A stretch of DNA of 47,866 nt, from contig JAEZCJ010000190.1 in NCBI GenBank assembly GCA_023433615.1, positions 1 to 47,866 of the forward strand. Direction: 5' to 3'. This DNA is from Bacillota bacterium (GTDB lineage Bacteria; Bacillota; Bacilli; Paenibacillales; Paenibacillaceae). The position numbers were made by a program, and so were the translations under genes. The notes beneath the pieces are model-generated. The model was not told where the DNA came from, did not search any database, and was given only the letters and a program-made list of their open reading frames with translations. This document shows positions 39,169 through 47,136 of the stretch, piece by piece (position 1 is the first letter of the stretch; each line of letters starts with the position of its first letter).

Positions 39169-39732
39169 CTACACGCTCTGCTTCGTGAACCGGTTCGCAT
39201 AGGCGGATGCGCCGTAGGCGTCGGGCTTCACCCTGGCCGAGTAGATTCCCATCGCCTCCACGCGTTCGACCATCTCTTTCACGTAGAGCGACGTCTTGTT
39301 GATCGTCGGATGCGTCCCTGCATCGATGTCGATGAACCGTTCGAGAGCGGCGCCTCTATAGACGTAAGGCAGCAGCAGCTCCTCCATCTTCTCCAGCGGC
39401 TCTCCCGCAAAATAACCGGCGATCTCCTGCGACATCGACGTCTCGATCGCCAGCTTCTCCCTTAAGGAGCGGAGCTCGCGCGGCAAGATCGCCTGCTTAT
39501 AGCAGGCCCACGCGCCTCTGCCCATCCGCCTGATGATGATGCCCGTCACGACCTTCGTATAGCCCCGGAACACTTGGCTGTCCGTCCCGACGACAAAGTG
39601 ATACTCGGCCTTCGGATCCTCCTCCATGAAGGCAAGAATGCGGAGCTGCACATCGTCAAGCGACAACCCGCGTTCCGATACATTCTGGAAGGCGAGTCCA
39701 TCCTGCATGCCGTACGGCCGTTTACGTGTCAT
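39169..39732 (-). CDS. YkuK family (DUF458) RNase H-like protein
   Basis: 187 aa. Matches B. subtilis YkuK in order: LAFQNVSERGLSLDDV, YHFVVGTDSQVFRGYTKVVTGI, RRMGRGAWACYKQAILPR, SLREKLAIETSMSQEIA, FIDIDAGTHPTINKTSLYVKEMVERV and GIYSARVKPDAYGASAYANRFTK. The conserved Asp residues suggest an RNase H-like fold; activity is not established. The start is uncertain: ATG at 39732 has GAGG three bases away; ATG at 39741 follows GGGGG closely and adds three residues. Confidence 0.88.
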   Translation of the reverse strand: MTRKRPYGMQDGLAFQNVSERGLSLDDVQLRILAFMEEDPKAEYHFVVGTDSQVFRGYTKVVTGIIIRRMGRGAWACYKQAILPRELRSLREKLAIETSMSQEIAGYFAGEPLEKMEELLLPYVYRGAALERFIDIDAGTHPTINKTSLYVKEMVERVEAMGIYSARVKPDAYGASAYANRFTKQSV

Positions 39733-39985
39733 GGTCCTCATCCCCCGCGTCGCAAGATTTCGAAGACAGGTGGCGAGATTGAAGCTGCGAATGCTGGCGC
39801 GAACTGCGAATCTCAAGCTCTATTGCCGCTGCAGAAGCTCTAGTATCCATTCTGTCGAATGGTACGAGCCGCTGTCAACCCCCGGCTTCGGCCGAACGCA
39901 GCGTCAGGCTGCGGCCGGCGAAGCCGCTTCGCGCGCCGCGTATGCGTCTGCCGGAATTGGGCATCTTATGGCGGGAGGTGGGACA

Positions 39986-40207
39986 TTGGATACGGATGCG
40001 AACAAGCCGGACCTGCAGCCCGTACCGATCTGGCGCTGCAAGAGCAAGGAATGCAAGGCATGGATACGCGACGAGCTCGCTTCCACGTCATCCCCCGACT
40101 GTCCGATCTGCAAGGGCCCGATGAGCAGAAGCATGAAGCATCTCCCCAAGCTGGTCAAGAAGCACAAGGCGCCGCCGAAGCCGAAGAACGAGAACCCCTG
40201 GCAATAG
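39986..40207 (+). CDS. YdjO-like small zinc-ribbon protein
   Basis: 73 aa from a TTG at 39986 with GGGAGGTGG upstream. The core VPIWRCKSKECKAWIRDELASTSSPDCPICKGPM has two Cys pairs (CKSKEC, CPIC) and matches the cold-inducible YdjO family of Bacillus. The basic C-terminal tail (KKHKAPPKPKNENPW) suggests nucleic-acid contact (inference). An ATG six codons earlier would overlap the ribosome site. Divergent from the YkuK gene; a bidirectional terminator follows. Confidence 0.8.
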   Translation: MDTDANKPDLQPVPIWRCKSKECKAWIRDELASTSSPDCPICKGPMSRSMKHLPKLVKKHKAPPKPKNENPWQ

Positions 40208-40249
40208 CCGCCCTCGTCGGTCCTTCGATTCGATGCTGGCTTCGCACGG

Positions 40250-40284
40250 GAAGAGCCCGAGGATACCGCTCCCTCGGGCTCTTC
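40250..40284. terminator. Bidirectional terminator
   Basis: Perfect 13-bp stem GAAGAGCCCGAGG / CCTCGGGCTCTTC between the YdjO-like and GH52 genes. Confidence 0.85.
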
Positions 40285-40308
40285 GACCAATTCGTATTCG
40301 ACTGTCGC

Positions 40309-42426
40309 TTACGCCTCTTGCTCTTCCAGCCACAGGATGCTCGTGACCCCGCGCGGGTAGTACTTGCTGCCCGTTATCTCCCCGGCCAGAATCTGGTCGC
40401 TCCAGCTCCAGATCGACAGCGTCTCGTGCGTCAGCCATTTCACGTGAACGGCGTCCGCCCGCTGCCCCTTCTCGTCCCACGGCAGCCCGAGCAGCCGGCG
40501 CGCGACGAATTGGCAGAGATAGATTTTGCTGAGCCAGCTGTTATTGCTGGTGGACGAAATTTTCCAACCGCCGTCCTCGAACAAGCACACGCCCTCGACA
40601 AGCACCTTCTTCAGATGCGTATCGAGCGCTTCGATGTAGCTGCCGAAGCGTCCGCCGCGCTCCAGCGCCTCCGGACAGCCCGTGTAATACGGGAAGATCA
40701 GCCCTTCGATCGCCGGAATGATCCGCGATTCGTTCCCCTCGCCGATGACCGCCGGAATGGTGCCGTCCTCGCTCACATGGCTGACGATCGTGGCCGCGCA
40801 GCGGTCTGCCTGTTCGCCCGCCGTCCGGGACAGCTCCTGCTTGCCTTGTTCGGCGAAAATCTTTTCGAGCGCGATGTAGGCAGCCCAGCACTTGCTCGCC
40901 AGATAGATATTGTTGCGCGCTTGGCCGAGCGACACATCGAGGCTGTCGTACGTCGTGATCTCCGCGCCGCCCTTGACCCGCGTGCTGTCCAGTCCCATGA
41001 TGCCATTGCGCTGCGCCGGATCCGGATGGTCGCGGTTCAGCATGCTGGCGAGGCACTGCTCGAAAATCGGCAGATTCGCGTCAAGCCAAGCTTGATCCTT
41101 CGTCCCTTCGACGTACACCGCCGCGCACAGCACCCAGTTCACCAGCTGTTCATGCGTCATGTGCGAGAAGCAGCCGTCCAGACCGAACAGCTCGTAGGTG
41201 GAATATTGCGGCCGGGATACCGTGTTGGCGATGCCCATGTCATGCGTGAAGCTGATGCCGCCCGGGTATTCGGTCTCGTCGCCCGGGAATCGCACGCGGT
41301 CCGCGTAGCTGTAACGCGACGTAAAATAATCGAGCTCGTTCTTGACCGTCCACGGGTTGAACTTAATCTCGTAGAATAGCTGGTCAACCGTCAGATCGAA
41401 CGTATTCATCATCCGATACTCGCCCTCGTTCACGACCCAGAACGGCTTGCCGCCATGGTCCAGCAGCTGCGTCGAGCCGTAGTAGCTGCGGATCGAGTGC
41501 GCCATCATGAACTTCTGGTCATCGGTCAGATTCGCGTCGTCGACCAGCGCGTTCGCGCGGATCGCGCCTGCGGCCAGCTTATCGTAATGGGCTAACGCAT
41601 AACGGGCTACTTCCTCGATATTCGCGAAATAACGCGTATAATAGTAGGCCGCGTCAATGCCGGCCGTGACATAGCCTCCCCGATAGAAGCAGACGGCGAA
41701 ACGGTAGGTCTGCTTCGCGCCGGCCGGCGTGTCCATGACGAGCGTGCCCGTAGAGCCGAGCCCGAATGCCCAGTTCTCCTCGTGCGGGTTCGTCAGAATA
41801 TCCTCGATGCTGAAGAACTGCGCGGATTTCACGCCTTCGTCCTGCGAGACGATTGCGGTGAAGCGGCCTTGCCCGACGCCCGCATAGCCCTCCATCGTGT
41901 CATCCAGCCGGCGGATCGAGCTGTAGGGATCGGTGCCCTTGTAGCCGAAGAATGCGCGGCGCGGCTTGTCCGAACCGGTATTGTCGATCGTAAGCTCCGC
42001 GAGCACGGCCGGCACGAGCACTTCTGCCAGCTCCTCCGCGCTTGCTTTTGCCGGATCGGGCACGCTGCGCACCTGCGTGTAGATCCGGAACGTCAGGTCC
42101 CCTGCCGACCAAGTATCGGTAGCGAGGCGAAAATCGCGCTTGACCTGCTCCTTCGCGATCGGATGCAGAATGCGCGGCTTGTTCGGGTTATGATCGGGAT
42201 TCTCGATGTCGTAGCGCTTGCTCTCGTCGTCCGACTGGAACTCATGGAACGGCAGCGTATCATAGCCGGTACCGTCCTTGCGCTCGAGGCCGATGTAGAC
42301 GCTCTGCTTAGGCGAACGTCCCAGCTCGAGATCGAGGCCGCCGCCCTCTCCCGGGAAGCCCAGCGTGAAGCTGGCGAACGCGCCGATCGGCGAATGGTGC
42401 GCATTGAAATAGTGATTTTTCGGCAT
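40309..42426 (-). CDS. GH52 beta-xylosidase
   Basis: 705 aa, the same length as Geobacillus XynB-type GH52 enzymes and similar along its whole length. It removes xylose from the non-reducing end of xylo-oligosaccharides and has no signal peptide, so it acts in the cytosol. The nucleophile is the first Glu of VVNEGEYRMMNTFD (E334) and the acid/base is the Asp of TTYDSLDVSLGQARNN (about 495). N-terminal HHSPIGAFASFTLGFPGEGG and C-terminal SWSDQIIAGEI-like (here SWSDQILAGEI) blocks are conserved. AGGTGG precedes the ATG. A cre-like site lies 49 bp upstream and a divergent AraC regulator follows it. Confidence 0.96.
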   Translation of the reverse strand: MPKNHYFNAHHSPIGAFASFTLGFPGEGGGLDLELGRSPKQSVYIGLERKDGTGYDTLPFHEFQSDDESKRYDIENPDHNPNKPRILHPIAKEQVKRDFRLATDTWSAGDLTFRIYTQVRSVPDPAKASAEELAEVLVPAVLAELTIDNTGSDKPRRAFFGYKGTDPYSSIRRLDDTMEGYAGVGQGRFTAIVSQDEGVKSAQFFSIEDILTNPHEENWAFGLGSTGTLVMDTPAGAKQTYRFAVCFYRGGYVTAGIDAAYYYTRYFANIEEVARYALAHYDKLAAGAIRANALVDDANLTDDQKFMMAHSIRSYYGSTQLLDHGGKPFWVVNEGEYRMMNTFDLTVDQLFYEIKFNPWTVKNELDYFTSRYSYADRVRFPGDETEYPGGISFTHDMGIANTVSRPQYSTYELFGLDGCFSHMTHEQLVNWVLCAAVYVEGTKDQAWLDANLPIFEQCLASMLNRDHPDPAQRNGIMGLDSTRVKGGAEITTYDSLDVSLGQARNNIYLASKCWAAYIALEKIFAEQGKQELSRTAGEQADRCAATIVSHVSEDGTIPAVIGEGNESRIIPAIEGLIFPYYTGCPEALERGGRFGSYIEALDTHLKKVLVEGVCLFEDGGWKISSTSNNSWLSKIYLCQFVARRLLGLPWDEKGQRADAVHVKWLTHETLSIWSWSDQILAGEITGSKYYPRGVTSILWLEEQEA

Positions 42427-42474
42427 GGATCATGCCACCTGCCTTCTTAGATTTTCGGATGCCTATTGAAATGG

Positions 42475-42488
42475 TGTAACCGTTCTCT
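42475..42488. promoter_or_regulatory. Candidate CcpA (cre) site
   Basis: TGTAACCGTTCTCT matches the cre consensus TGWNANCGNTNWCA at 13 of 14 positions and lies 49 bp before the GH52 start, a usual place for catabolite repression of xylan genes. Confidence 0.5.
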
Positions 42489-42617
42489 TCATCATAACGG
42501 CGCATGCGATAGGCATACAGGGTCAAATCAAACTACTATTTGGGCAAACTGCGCCTCTCTCGGACGGATCGGCCCCTATGGTATACTATGGTTATCCTCA
42601 TACGAAGGACGGAGAGC

Positions 42618-43562
42618 ATGAAGCAGCCTACGCCGCTCGGTCTCGAGAACAGCCTCGACGGCCGGATGTCGCCCGATATCCATCTATCGTTCCGCATCTT
42701 CGCCGCTCATTGGCGCAAGGTGAACCACACGTGGTCCTATCCGGAGCATACGCATGACCTGTTCGAGCTGAATGTCGTGCTCAGCGGATCACAGCGGATG
42801 ACGGTCGGCGGCGTTCCCGTCGCGCAGCAGCCCGGGGACTTGCTGTTCATTCCGCCGGATGTGCTCCACGGCAGCCAAGGCGCGCAAGGCGGCGCGGACA
42901 TGACGTATTTTTGCATGCATTTTGACGTGGATGACCTGTATCTGCGGCGCCGATTGCTGACGATGCGCAACTACGCCCATGCGACCGGCTCGCCGCTTGA
43001 GACGACGCTGCGCGAACCGCTTGCCAGCATCATTGCTGCCGTCCGCGAGCCGGACGGCGATCCGCAGCGCGAGCGGTTGTCGGCGCAGAATGCGTGCCTC
43101 CGCATCTTCGCGGCGCTCGGCGAATGGGTGCTGCGGGATGCGCAAGCCGGGACGGGGACGCCGGATAAGCCCGGCGACGCATCGGACAATGCGATGCGTA
43201 TCGCGGCGCGGATCGAGCGCTTGCTGCAGCAGTCCGTGCAGCGCGCCATGCTGGATGCGCGGACGGCAGGCACGGGCATGCCCGAAGGGGGCGAGCGGGT
43301 CAGCATCGAGCGGATCGCCGCCGAAGTCGGGTACAGCTCTGCCTACTGCAACCGCGTCTTTCAACGCATCTACGGCATGTCGCCCCGCCAGCACCTGACC
43401 GGCCTGATACTGCGGGAGGCTAAATTGCTGCTGGCCGCTTCCGAGCGGTCGATCGAAGAGATCGCGGCGATGCTGGGCTACCGCGACGTCTCGCAGTTCA
43501 GCAAGCAATTCAAGCGCTGGACCGGCATGTCGCCATTAGGATACAGAAGGCTGGCTCACTAA
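42618..43562 (+). CDS. AraC family regulator with cupin sensor domain
   Basis: 314 aa. N-terminal cupin-like ligand domain (about 25-130: YPEHTHDLFELNVVLSG, GDLLFIPPDVLHGS) and a C-terminal double helix-turn-helix (about 220-312: SIERIAAEVGYSSAYCNRVFQRIYGMSPRQHL, then SIEEIAAMLGYRDVSQFSKQFKRWTGMSPLGYR). GGAGAG precedes the ATG at 42618, and a TATACT -10 lies at 42582-42587. It diverges from the GH52 gene and probably activates it in response to a xyloside (inference from position). Confidence 0.92.
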   Translation: MKQPTPLGLENSLDGRMSPDIHLSFRIFAAHWRKVNHTWSYPEHTHDLFELNVVLSGSQRMTVGGVPVAQQPGDLLFIPPDVLHGSQGAQGGADMTYFCMHFDVDDLYLRRRLLTMRNYAHATGSPLETTLREPLASIIAAVREPDGDPQRERLSAQNACLRIFAALGEWVLRDAQAGTGTPDKPGDASDNAMRIAARIERLLQQSVQRAMLDARTAGTGMPEGGERVSIERIAAEVGYSSAYCNRVFQRIYGMSPRQHLTGLILREAKLLLAASERSIEEIAAMLGYRDVSQFSKQFKRWTGMSPLGYRRLAH

Positions 43563-43591
43563 GCGGATGGATTCAGAGAGGAGGCGGGTAC

Positions 43592-44407
43592 ATGAAGCTG
43601 CCTGCAGCCATTTTATTCGATATGGACGATACGATACTGGCTTTCGATGCCGGTCTTGACGTGGACGCGTGCTGGCGAGCCGCCTGCTCCGCCCATCTGG
43701 CTGAGCATGGATATGAAGGGGATATCGAGGAAGTCGTGCGCGCGATTAAGCGGGAGGCTCGCTGGTATTGGAGCGACCCTGAGCGGCATCGCGTCGGGCG
43801 GCTGGACCTGCGCAAGGCGCGAACGGCAATCATCGCAGCCGCGTTCCGCAAGCTGGGGATCGATCGGTGGTGGTCGGGGTCGGGGCTGGGGCTGGGGTTG
43901 GGCCTAGGCTTAGGCTTAGACTTAGGCTTAGGCGATGCTGACCTGCTCGGCCTGTGCGACCGCATCGCGGTTGCGTATAGCGAAGCGCGAGACGCGCTAG
44001 TGGACGTCTACCCCGGCGCGATCGAGACGCTCGCGCATGTGAGGAGTCTGGCCATTCCCATAGCGCTGCTGACGAACGGCGCATCGCTGCCGCAGCGGCA
44101 GAAGATCGAGCGCTTCGGCCTCGATCGCATCTTCGAGACGATTCTCGTCGAGGAAGAATTCGGCATCGGCAAGCCGGAGCCGGAGGTTTACGCGCATGCC
44201 CTTCGCTTGCTTGGCGTGAAAGCGGAGGAGGCATGGATGGTCGGGGATAATTACGAATGGGAGATCGTCGCGCCGCAGTCGCTCGGCATTCGCGGCATCT
44301 GGGTGAACCATCGCGGCGTTGACCCTGCGGCATTGCCGGTTCAGCCCTACCGAACGATCCGCGCGATTGCCGAATTGATTCCGCTGCTCGACGATTGCCG
44401 CAGATGA
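43592..44407 (+). CDS. HAD-superfamily hydrolase with a Gly-Leu repeat insert
   Basis: 271 aa. Motif I FDMDDT (nucleophile Asp 11), motif II LLTNGAS, motif III Lys in GIGKPEP and motif IV VGDNYEWEI are all present, so it should be an active phosphatase of the YjjG/HAD-IA type. Between the cap helices lies an unusual run of about nine Gly-Leu dipeptides, encoded by a hexanucleotide repeat, which normal family members lack. GAGGAGGCGG precedes the ATG. The 3' end (from MVGDNYE on) is partly duplicated beyond repeat array 2, at about 45028-45147. Confidence 0.9.
   Translation: MKLPAAILFDMDDTILAFDAGLDVDACWRAACSAHLAEHGYEGDIEEVVRAIKREARWYWSDPERHRVGRLDLRKARTAIIAAAFRKLGIDRWWSGSGLGLGLGLGLGLDLGLGDADLLGLCDRIAVAYSEARDALVDVYPGAIETLAHVRSLAIPIALLTNGASLPQRQKIERFGLDRIFETILVEEEFGIGKPEPEVYAHALRLLGVKAEEAWMVGDNYEWEIVAPQSLGIRGIWVNHRGVDPAALPVQPYRTIRAIAELIPLLDDCRR
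43879..43933 (+). repeat. In-frame hexanucleotide repeat encoding Gly-Leu
   Basis: Two adjoining runs, GGGGCT-type then GGCTTA/GGCCTA-type, each six bases long, inside the HAD gene. Because the unit is two codons, gain or loss of units changes loop length without a frameshift. Confidence 0.85.
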
Positions 44408-44480
44408 GGAAATGGCGACGCCGTGCACTGACAGCGATCGGCGAGACAGGTTCGCGGCGACAGCTTCCGCGATCGGAGAG

Positions 44481-45028
44481 CCTGAACGGGTGCTAAAAAC
44501 CGCACTCGTTCGCCGATTTGGTGCCGGCTTGCCTGAACGAGTGCTAAAAACCGCACTCGTTCGCCGAATCGGTGCCGGCTTCACTGAACGAGTGCTAAAA
44601 ACCGCACTCGTTCGCCGAATCGGTGCCGGCTTCCCTGAACGTGTGCTAAAAACCGCACTCGTTCGCCGAATCGGTGCCGGCTTCCCTGAACGAGTGCTAA
44701 AAACAGCACTCGTTCGAAGATTTGGTGCCGGCTTCACTGAACGAGTGCTAAAAACCGCACTCGTTCGCCGAATTGGTGCCGGCTTCACTGAACGAGTGCT
44801 AAAAACCGCACTCGTTCGCCGAATCGGTGCCGGCTTCCATGAACGAGTGCTAAAAACCGCACTCGTTCGCCGAATTGGTACCGGCTTCCCTGAACGTGTG
44901 CTAAAAACCGCATTCGTTCGCCGAATTGGTGCCGACTTCCCTGAACGTGTGCTAAAAACCGCATTCGTTCGCCGAATCGGTGCCGGCTTCCCTGAACGGG
45001 TGCTAAAAACCGCATTCGTTCGCCGAAA
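44481..45028 (+). repeat. 51-bp tandem repeat array 2 (eleven units)
   Basis: Units start every 51 bases at 44481, 44532, 44583, 44634, 44685, 44736, 44787, 44838, 44889, 44940 and 44991 (last cut short at about 45028). The typical unit carries GAACGAGTGC-taaaaacc-GCACTCGTTC, a perfect 10-bp hairpin; units 4, 9, 10 and 11 have changed arms (for example gaacgtgtgc, gcattcgttc). One forward and two reverse frames stay open across the array because the period is 17 codons, so the long open frame (44412-45113) is not taken as a gene. No spacers, so not CRISPR. Confidence 0.93.
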
Positions 45029-45147
45029 TTACGAGCTGGAGATCGTCGTGCAGCAAACGCTCGGCGTTCGCGGCATCTGGGTGAACCATCGCGGCGATCC
45101 GCGCGATACCTGAATTGATTCCGCTGCTTGACGCTTGCCGCAGCTGC
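45028..45147 (+). pseudogene. Degenerate copy of the HAD gene 3' end
   Basis: From ATTACGAGCTGGAGATCGTC through GCCGCAGCTG this stretch aligns with 44249-44405 of the HAD gene: about 70 bases nearly identical, a deletion of about 38 bases, then about 45 more. The reading frame is kept for NYELEIVVQQTLGVRGIWVNHRG before it runs out of frame. Array 2 thus lies between the genuine end of the HAD gene and a second partial copy of that end. The rest of the gap, 45148-45458, shows nothing I can recognise. Confidence 0.85.
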
Positions 45148-45458
45148 AGCTGAGACAAGAACGCCATTGCCTAGGTCAGCGCGCTCGGCGTCCAGGCAGA
45201 TGTGGCTGGTTCCTAGATAAATCGTCAGCCCATGTGAATGCGAGCATAGGAAGGATCAGCCCCCGTACGCGATTGAATTTGCAAAAATGATACCCAACCC
45301 GCCCGTTCAGCCTCCCAGTGCGCCACTACCTCTCGCCAACCTTTCCCGAGAAACACTCGTCTAAAATCATGCCTCCCTCCCTCATCCGGTGCACCCTTGC
45401 GAGAGAATTGAAGGCATCACCGCAGCCACAGCCGCGGTCACGCCCAATTCCAGCGCTA

Positions 45459-45485
45459 AGAGCCCCGCGTCAGACGCAGGGCTCT
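45459..45485 (-). terminator. Hairpin overlapping the DUF1904 stop codon
   Basis: AGAGCCCcGCGT / ACGCaGGGCTCT; on the reverse strand it overlaps the final codons of the gene and is followed by only a short T-stretch. Confidence 0.5.
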
Positions 45486-45805
45486 CCGTTCACGTAATAA
45501 GCGGCCTCCGCGTATACCTTGAACGCGATCTCCGCCTCAGAGACGCCGCCCTGCCGCAGATGCCGGGTGACCGTCTCCGCGAACCGATCCCGCACGTCTT
45601 GACCGCGCTCGAACCATGCGACTTCAATGAAGGGATACGTGTCGGCCTGCTGACCGTCGGTTACGGAGACTGTCGTTACCTGCAGAATGTCCAACGTAAA
45701 ATTATCCGTTCCGCATTCGCACACGAGCGCAAGCTCCTGCACCAACGGAACAGCGATTGCGGCTATGGCACGCGGCTCAATCCCTCGAATCGTCAATTGC
45801 GGCAT
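45470..45805 (-). CDS. DUF1904 family protein
   Basis: 111 aa, tautomerase-like small protein. Starts MPQLTIRGIEP with Pro2, as in the DUF1904/4-oxalocrotonate-tautomerase superfamily, followed by CGTDNFTLDILQV, TYPFIEVAWFERGQDVRD and FKVYAEAAYYVNGEP. Members occur in many Bacillales; function unknown. Good AAGGAGGAG before the ATG, and a TATAAT -10 on the reverse strand at 45838-45843. Divergent from the Cof-type HAD gene. Confidence 0.82.
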   Translation of the reverse strand: MPQLTIRGIEPRAIAAIAVPLVQELALVCECGTDNFTLDILQVTTVSVTDGQQADTYPFIEVAWFERGQDVRDRFAETVTRHLRQGGVSEAEIAFKVYAEAAYYVNGEPCV

Positions 45806-45961
45806 GCTGTTGCTCCTCCTTGCTACGCTTTTTGCTCATTATACCATGCGTCGGCTCTGCCAAGCTTGCGCAGGGCGGGTTGCAACCTGCCCGGACAGCG
45901 ATTACGATGAGTCTATGGGTTAGCAGCACAACCGCAATCACGAAACGAGGCGACAGACAGC

Positions 45962-46753
45962 ATGATACGATTATTGATTAGCGACCTGGACGGCACATTG
46001 ATTCACAACCACGCGGATATGAAGGAGGAAGATCTGGCAGCGCTGCGCCATGCGAAGGACGCGGGACTCGAGCTCGCATTCGCCTCAGGGCGCATGCATC
46101 CGGAAATTCTCAGCGTCATGGCGCAGATCGGCGTCAGCGTCCATTCGATCTCGCAGAACGGCGCCTATGCCCATCTGGCAGACGGAAGCTTGATCGCGCG
46201 GAACGCGTTCGATCCCGAGCTGCAGCGCGCGCTGATTCGGGCAGGCGAATCGACGCCCTTCCTGACGCTGCTATGCGCGGCAGATTATTATATCGTCGAG
46301 CGCATGACGCCGCACGGCGAACGGATCGGAAGCCGGCTGTTGGCGCCGCTGCATACGATGCCGGATGCGCGTAGCCGGCTCGGGCAAGGTATCGTCAGCG
46401 GCAAAATGTCATTCTTCGGCGAGATCGATCAGCTGAACGCATTCCGCGAGCAATTGAAGGCCGAGCACGGCGAACGAATCGATGCGTACATCTCGGATAT
46501 CGATTGCTTGGACGTCATGCCAGGCGGCGTCTCCAAGGGAACCGGCGTGCGCGCGTTGACGAGCAGGCTGGGCATCTCTCCCGATGAGACGGTATGCATC
46601 GGCGACTCCTTCAACGACCTCCCCATGTTCGCCGAGACCCCGCACAGCTACGCAATGGCCGGCAGCCATCCGGACGTCCGCAGCCGAGCGGCGCACGTGA
46701 CTGCAAGCGTCGCGCGTGTGATCGAACGGATCACGGCGACTGAACGCCGCTGA
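45962..46753 (+). CDS. Cof-type HAD-IIB family hydrolase
   Basis: 263 aa cytosolic phosphatase. Motif I SDLDGTLI (Asp 8), FASGRMHPEI, SQNGAYA (motif II region), KMSFFGE in the C2 cap, the motif III Lys in GGVSKGTGVRAL, and motif IV IGDSFNDLPMF, all as expected for Cof/YidA-type sugar-phosphate phosphatases. The substrate is not predictable. The ribosome site is weak (GAGG somewhat distant). Followed by a bidirectional terminator. Confidence 0.93.
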   Translation: MIRLLISDLDGTLIHNHADMKEEDLAALRHAKDAGLELAFASGRMHPEILSVMAQIGVSVHSISQNGAYAHLADGSLIARNAFDPELQRALIRAGESTPFLTLLCAADYYIVERMTPHGERIGSRLLAPLHTMPDARSRLGQGIVSGKMSFFGEIDQLNAFREQLKAEHGERIDAYISDIDCLDVMPGGVSKGTGVRALTSRLGISPDETVCIGDSFNDLPMFAETPHSYAMAGSHPDVRSRAAHVTASVARVIERITATERR

Positions 46754-46769
46754 ACGAAGTACCAACGCC

Positions 46770-46810
46770 AATAACCGTCAGAGGCACTATCCCAGCCACT
46801 GACGGTTATT
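46770..46810. terminator. Bidirectional terminator
   Basis: Perfect 12-bp stem AATAACCGTCAG / CTGACGGTTATT, 17-base loop, followed by CTTTC, between convergent genes. Confidence 0.82.
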
Positions 46811-46813
46811 CTT

Positions 46814-47068
46814 TCATACCGCGATTGCTTGGAGCATCCCGTAGCAATCGATTAGCGTAATCGCTCCCTCTGCTCCCGAGGACTCCTCGCAAGCCCAATA
46901 CGTATGGTTCAGGTAGAGTGCCGGCCTCCCCATCCATTGCAGCATGCCGCCCTCGCCCCGGTCGCATGCTTCCTGCAGCAAGGCCCTCAGCTTGTCGGCA
47001 TCCATGCCCTCGATTCGGCTCAACCCCATGTACCGTTCATATGCCGTCTTCGTAAGAAAGATTGTCAT
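46814..47068 (-). CDS. Small hypothetical protein with an upstream LexA box
   Basis: 84 aa, no family recognised. MTIFLTKTAYERYMGLSRIEGM opens with a strand and helix; the rest (LRALLQEACDRGEGGMLQWMGRPALYLNHTYWACEESSGAEGAITLIDCYGM) looks like a compact alpha/beta protein with two Cys. No membrane segment. Shine-Dalgarno AAGGGAAGGG lies some 15 bases before the ATG, so it is weak or a nearer start is missed. A perfect LexA-type box lies 73 bp upstream, which suggests DNA-damage induction. Confidence 0.65.
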   Translation of the reverse strand: MTIFLTKTAYERYMGLSRIEGMDADKLRALLQEACDRGEGGMLQWMGRPALYLNHTYWACEESSGAEGAITLIDCYGMLQAIAV

Positions 47069-47136
47069 CGCTAGACACCAGCCCTTCCCTTATTCGGATG
47101 AGCACTACTATACGCCGAAGCGATGACAACAACTTG

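Noticed and set aside
44481..45028. CRISPR array
   Set aside because: The whole 51-bp unit repeats without unique spacers, and no cas gene is in the window.
44412..45113. Long open frame of 17-residue repeats across array 2
   Set aside because: The period is a multiple of three, so several frames on both strands are open for free; there is no ribosome site, and unit differences are not concentrated at silent positions.
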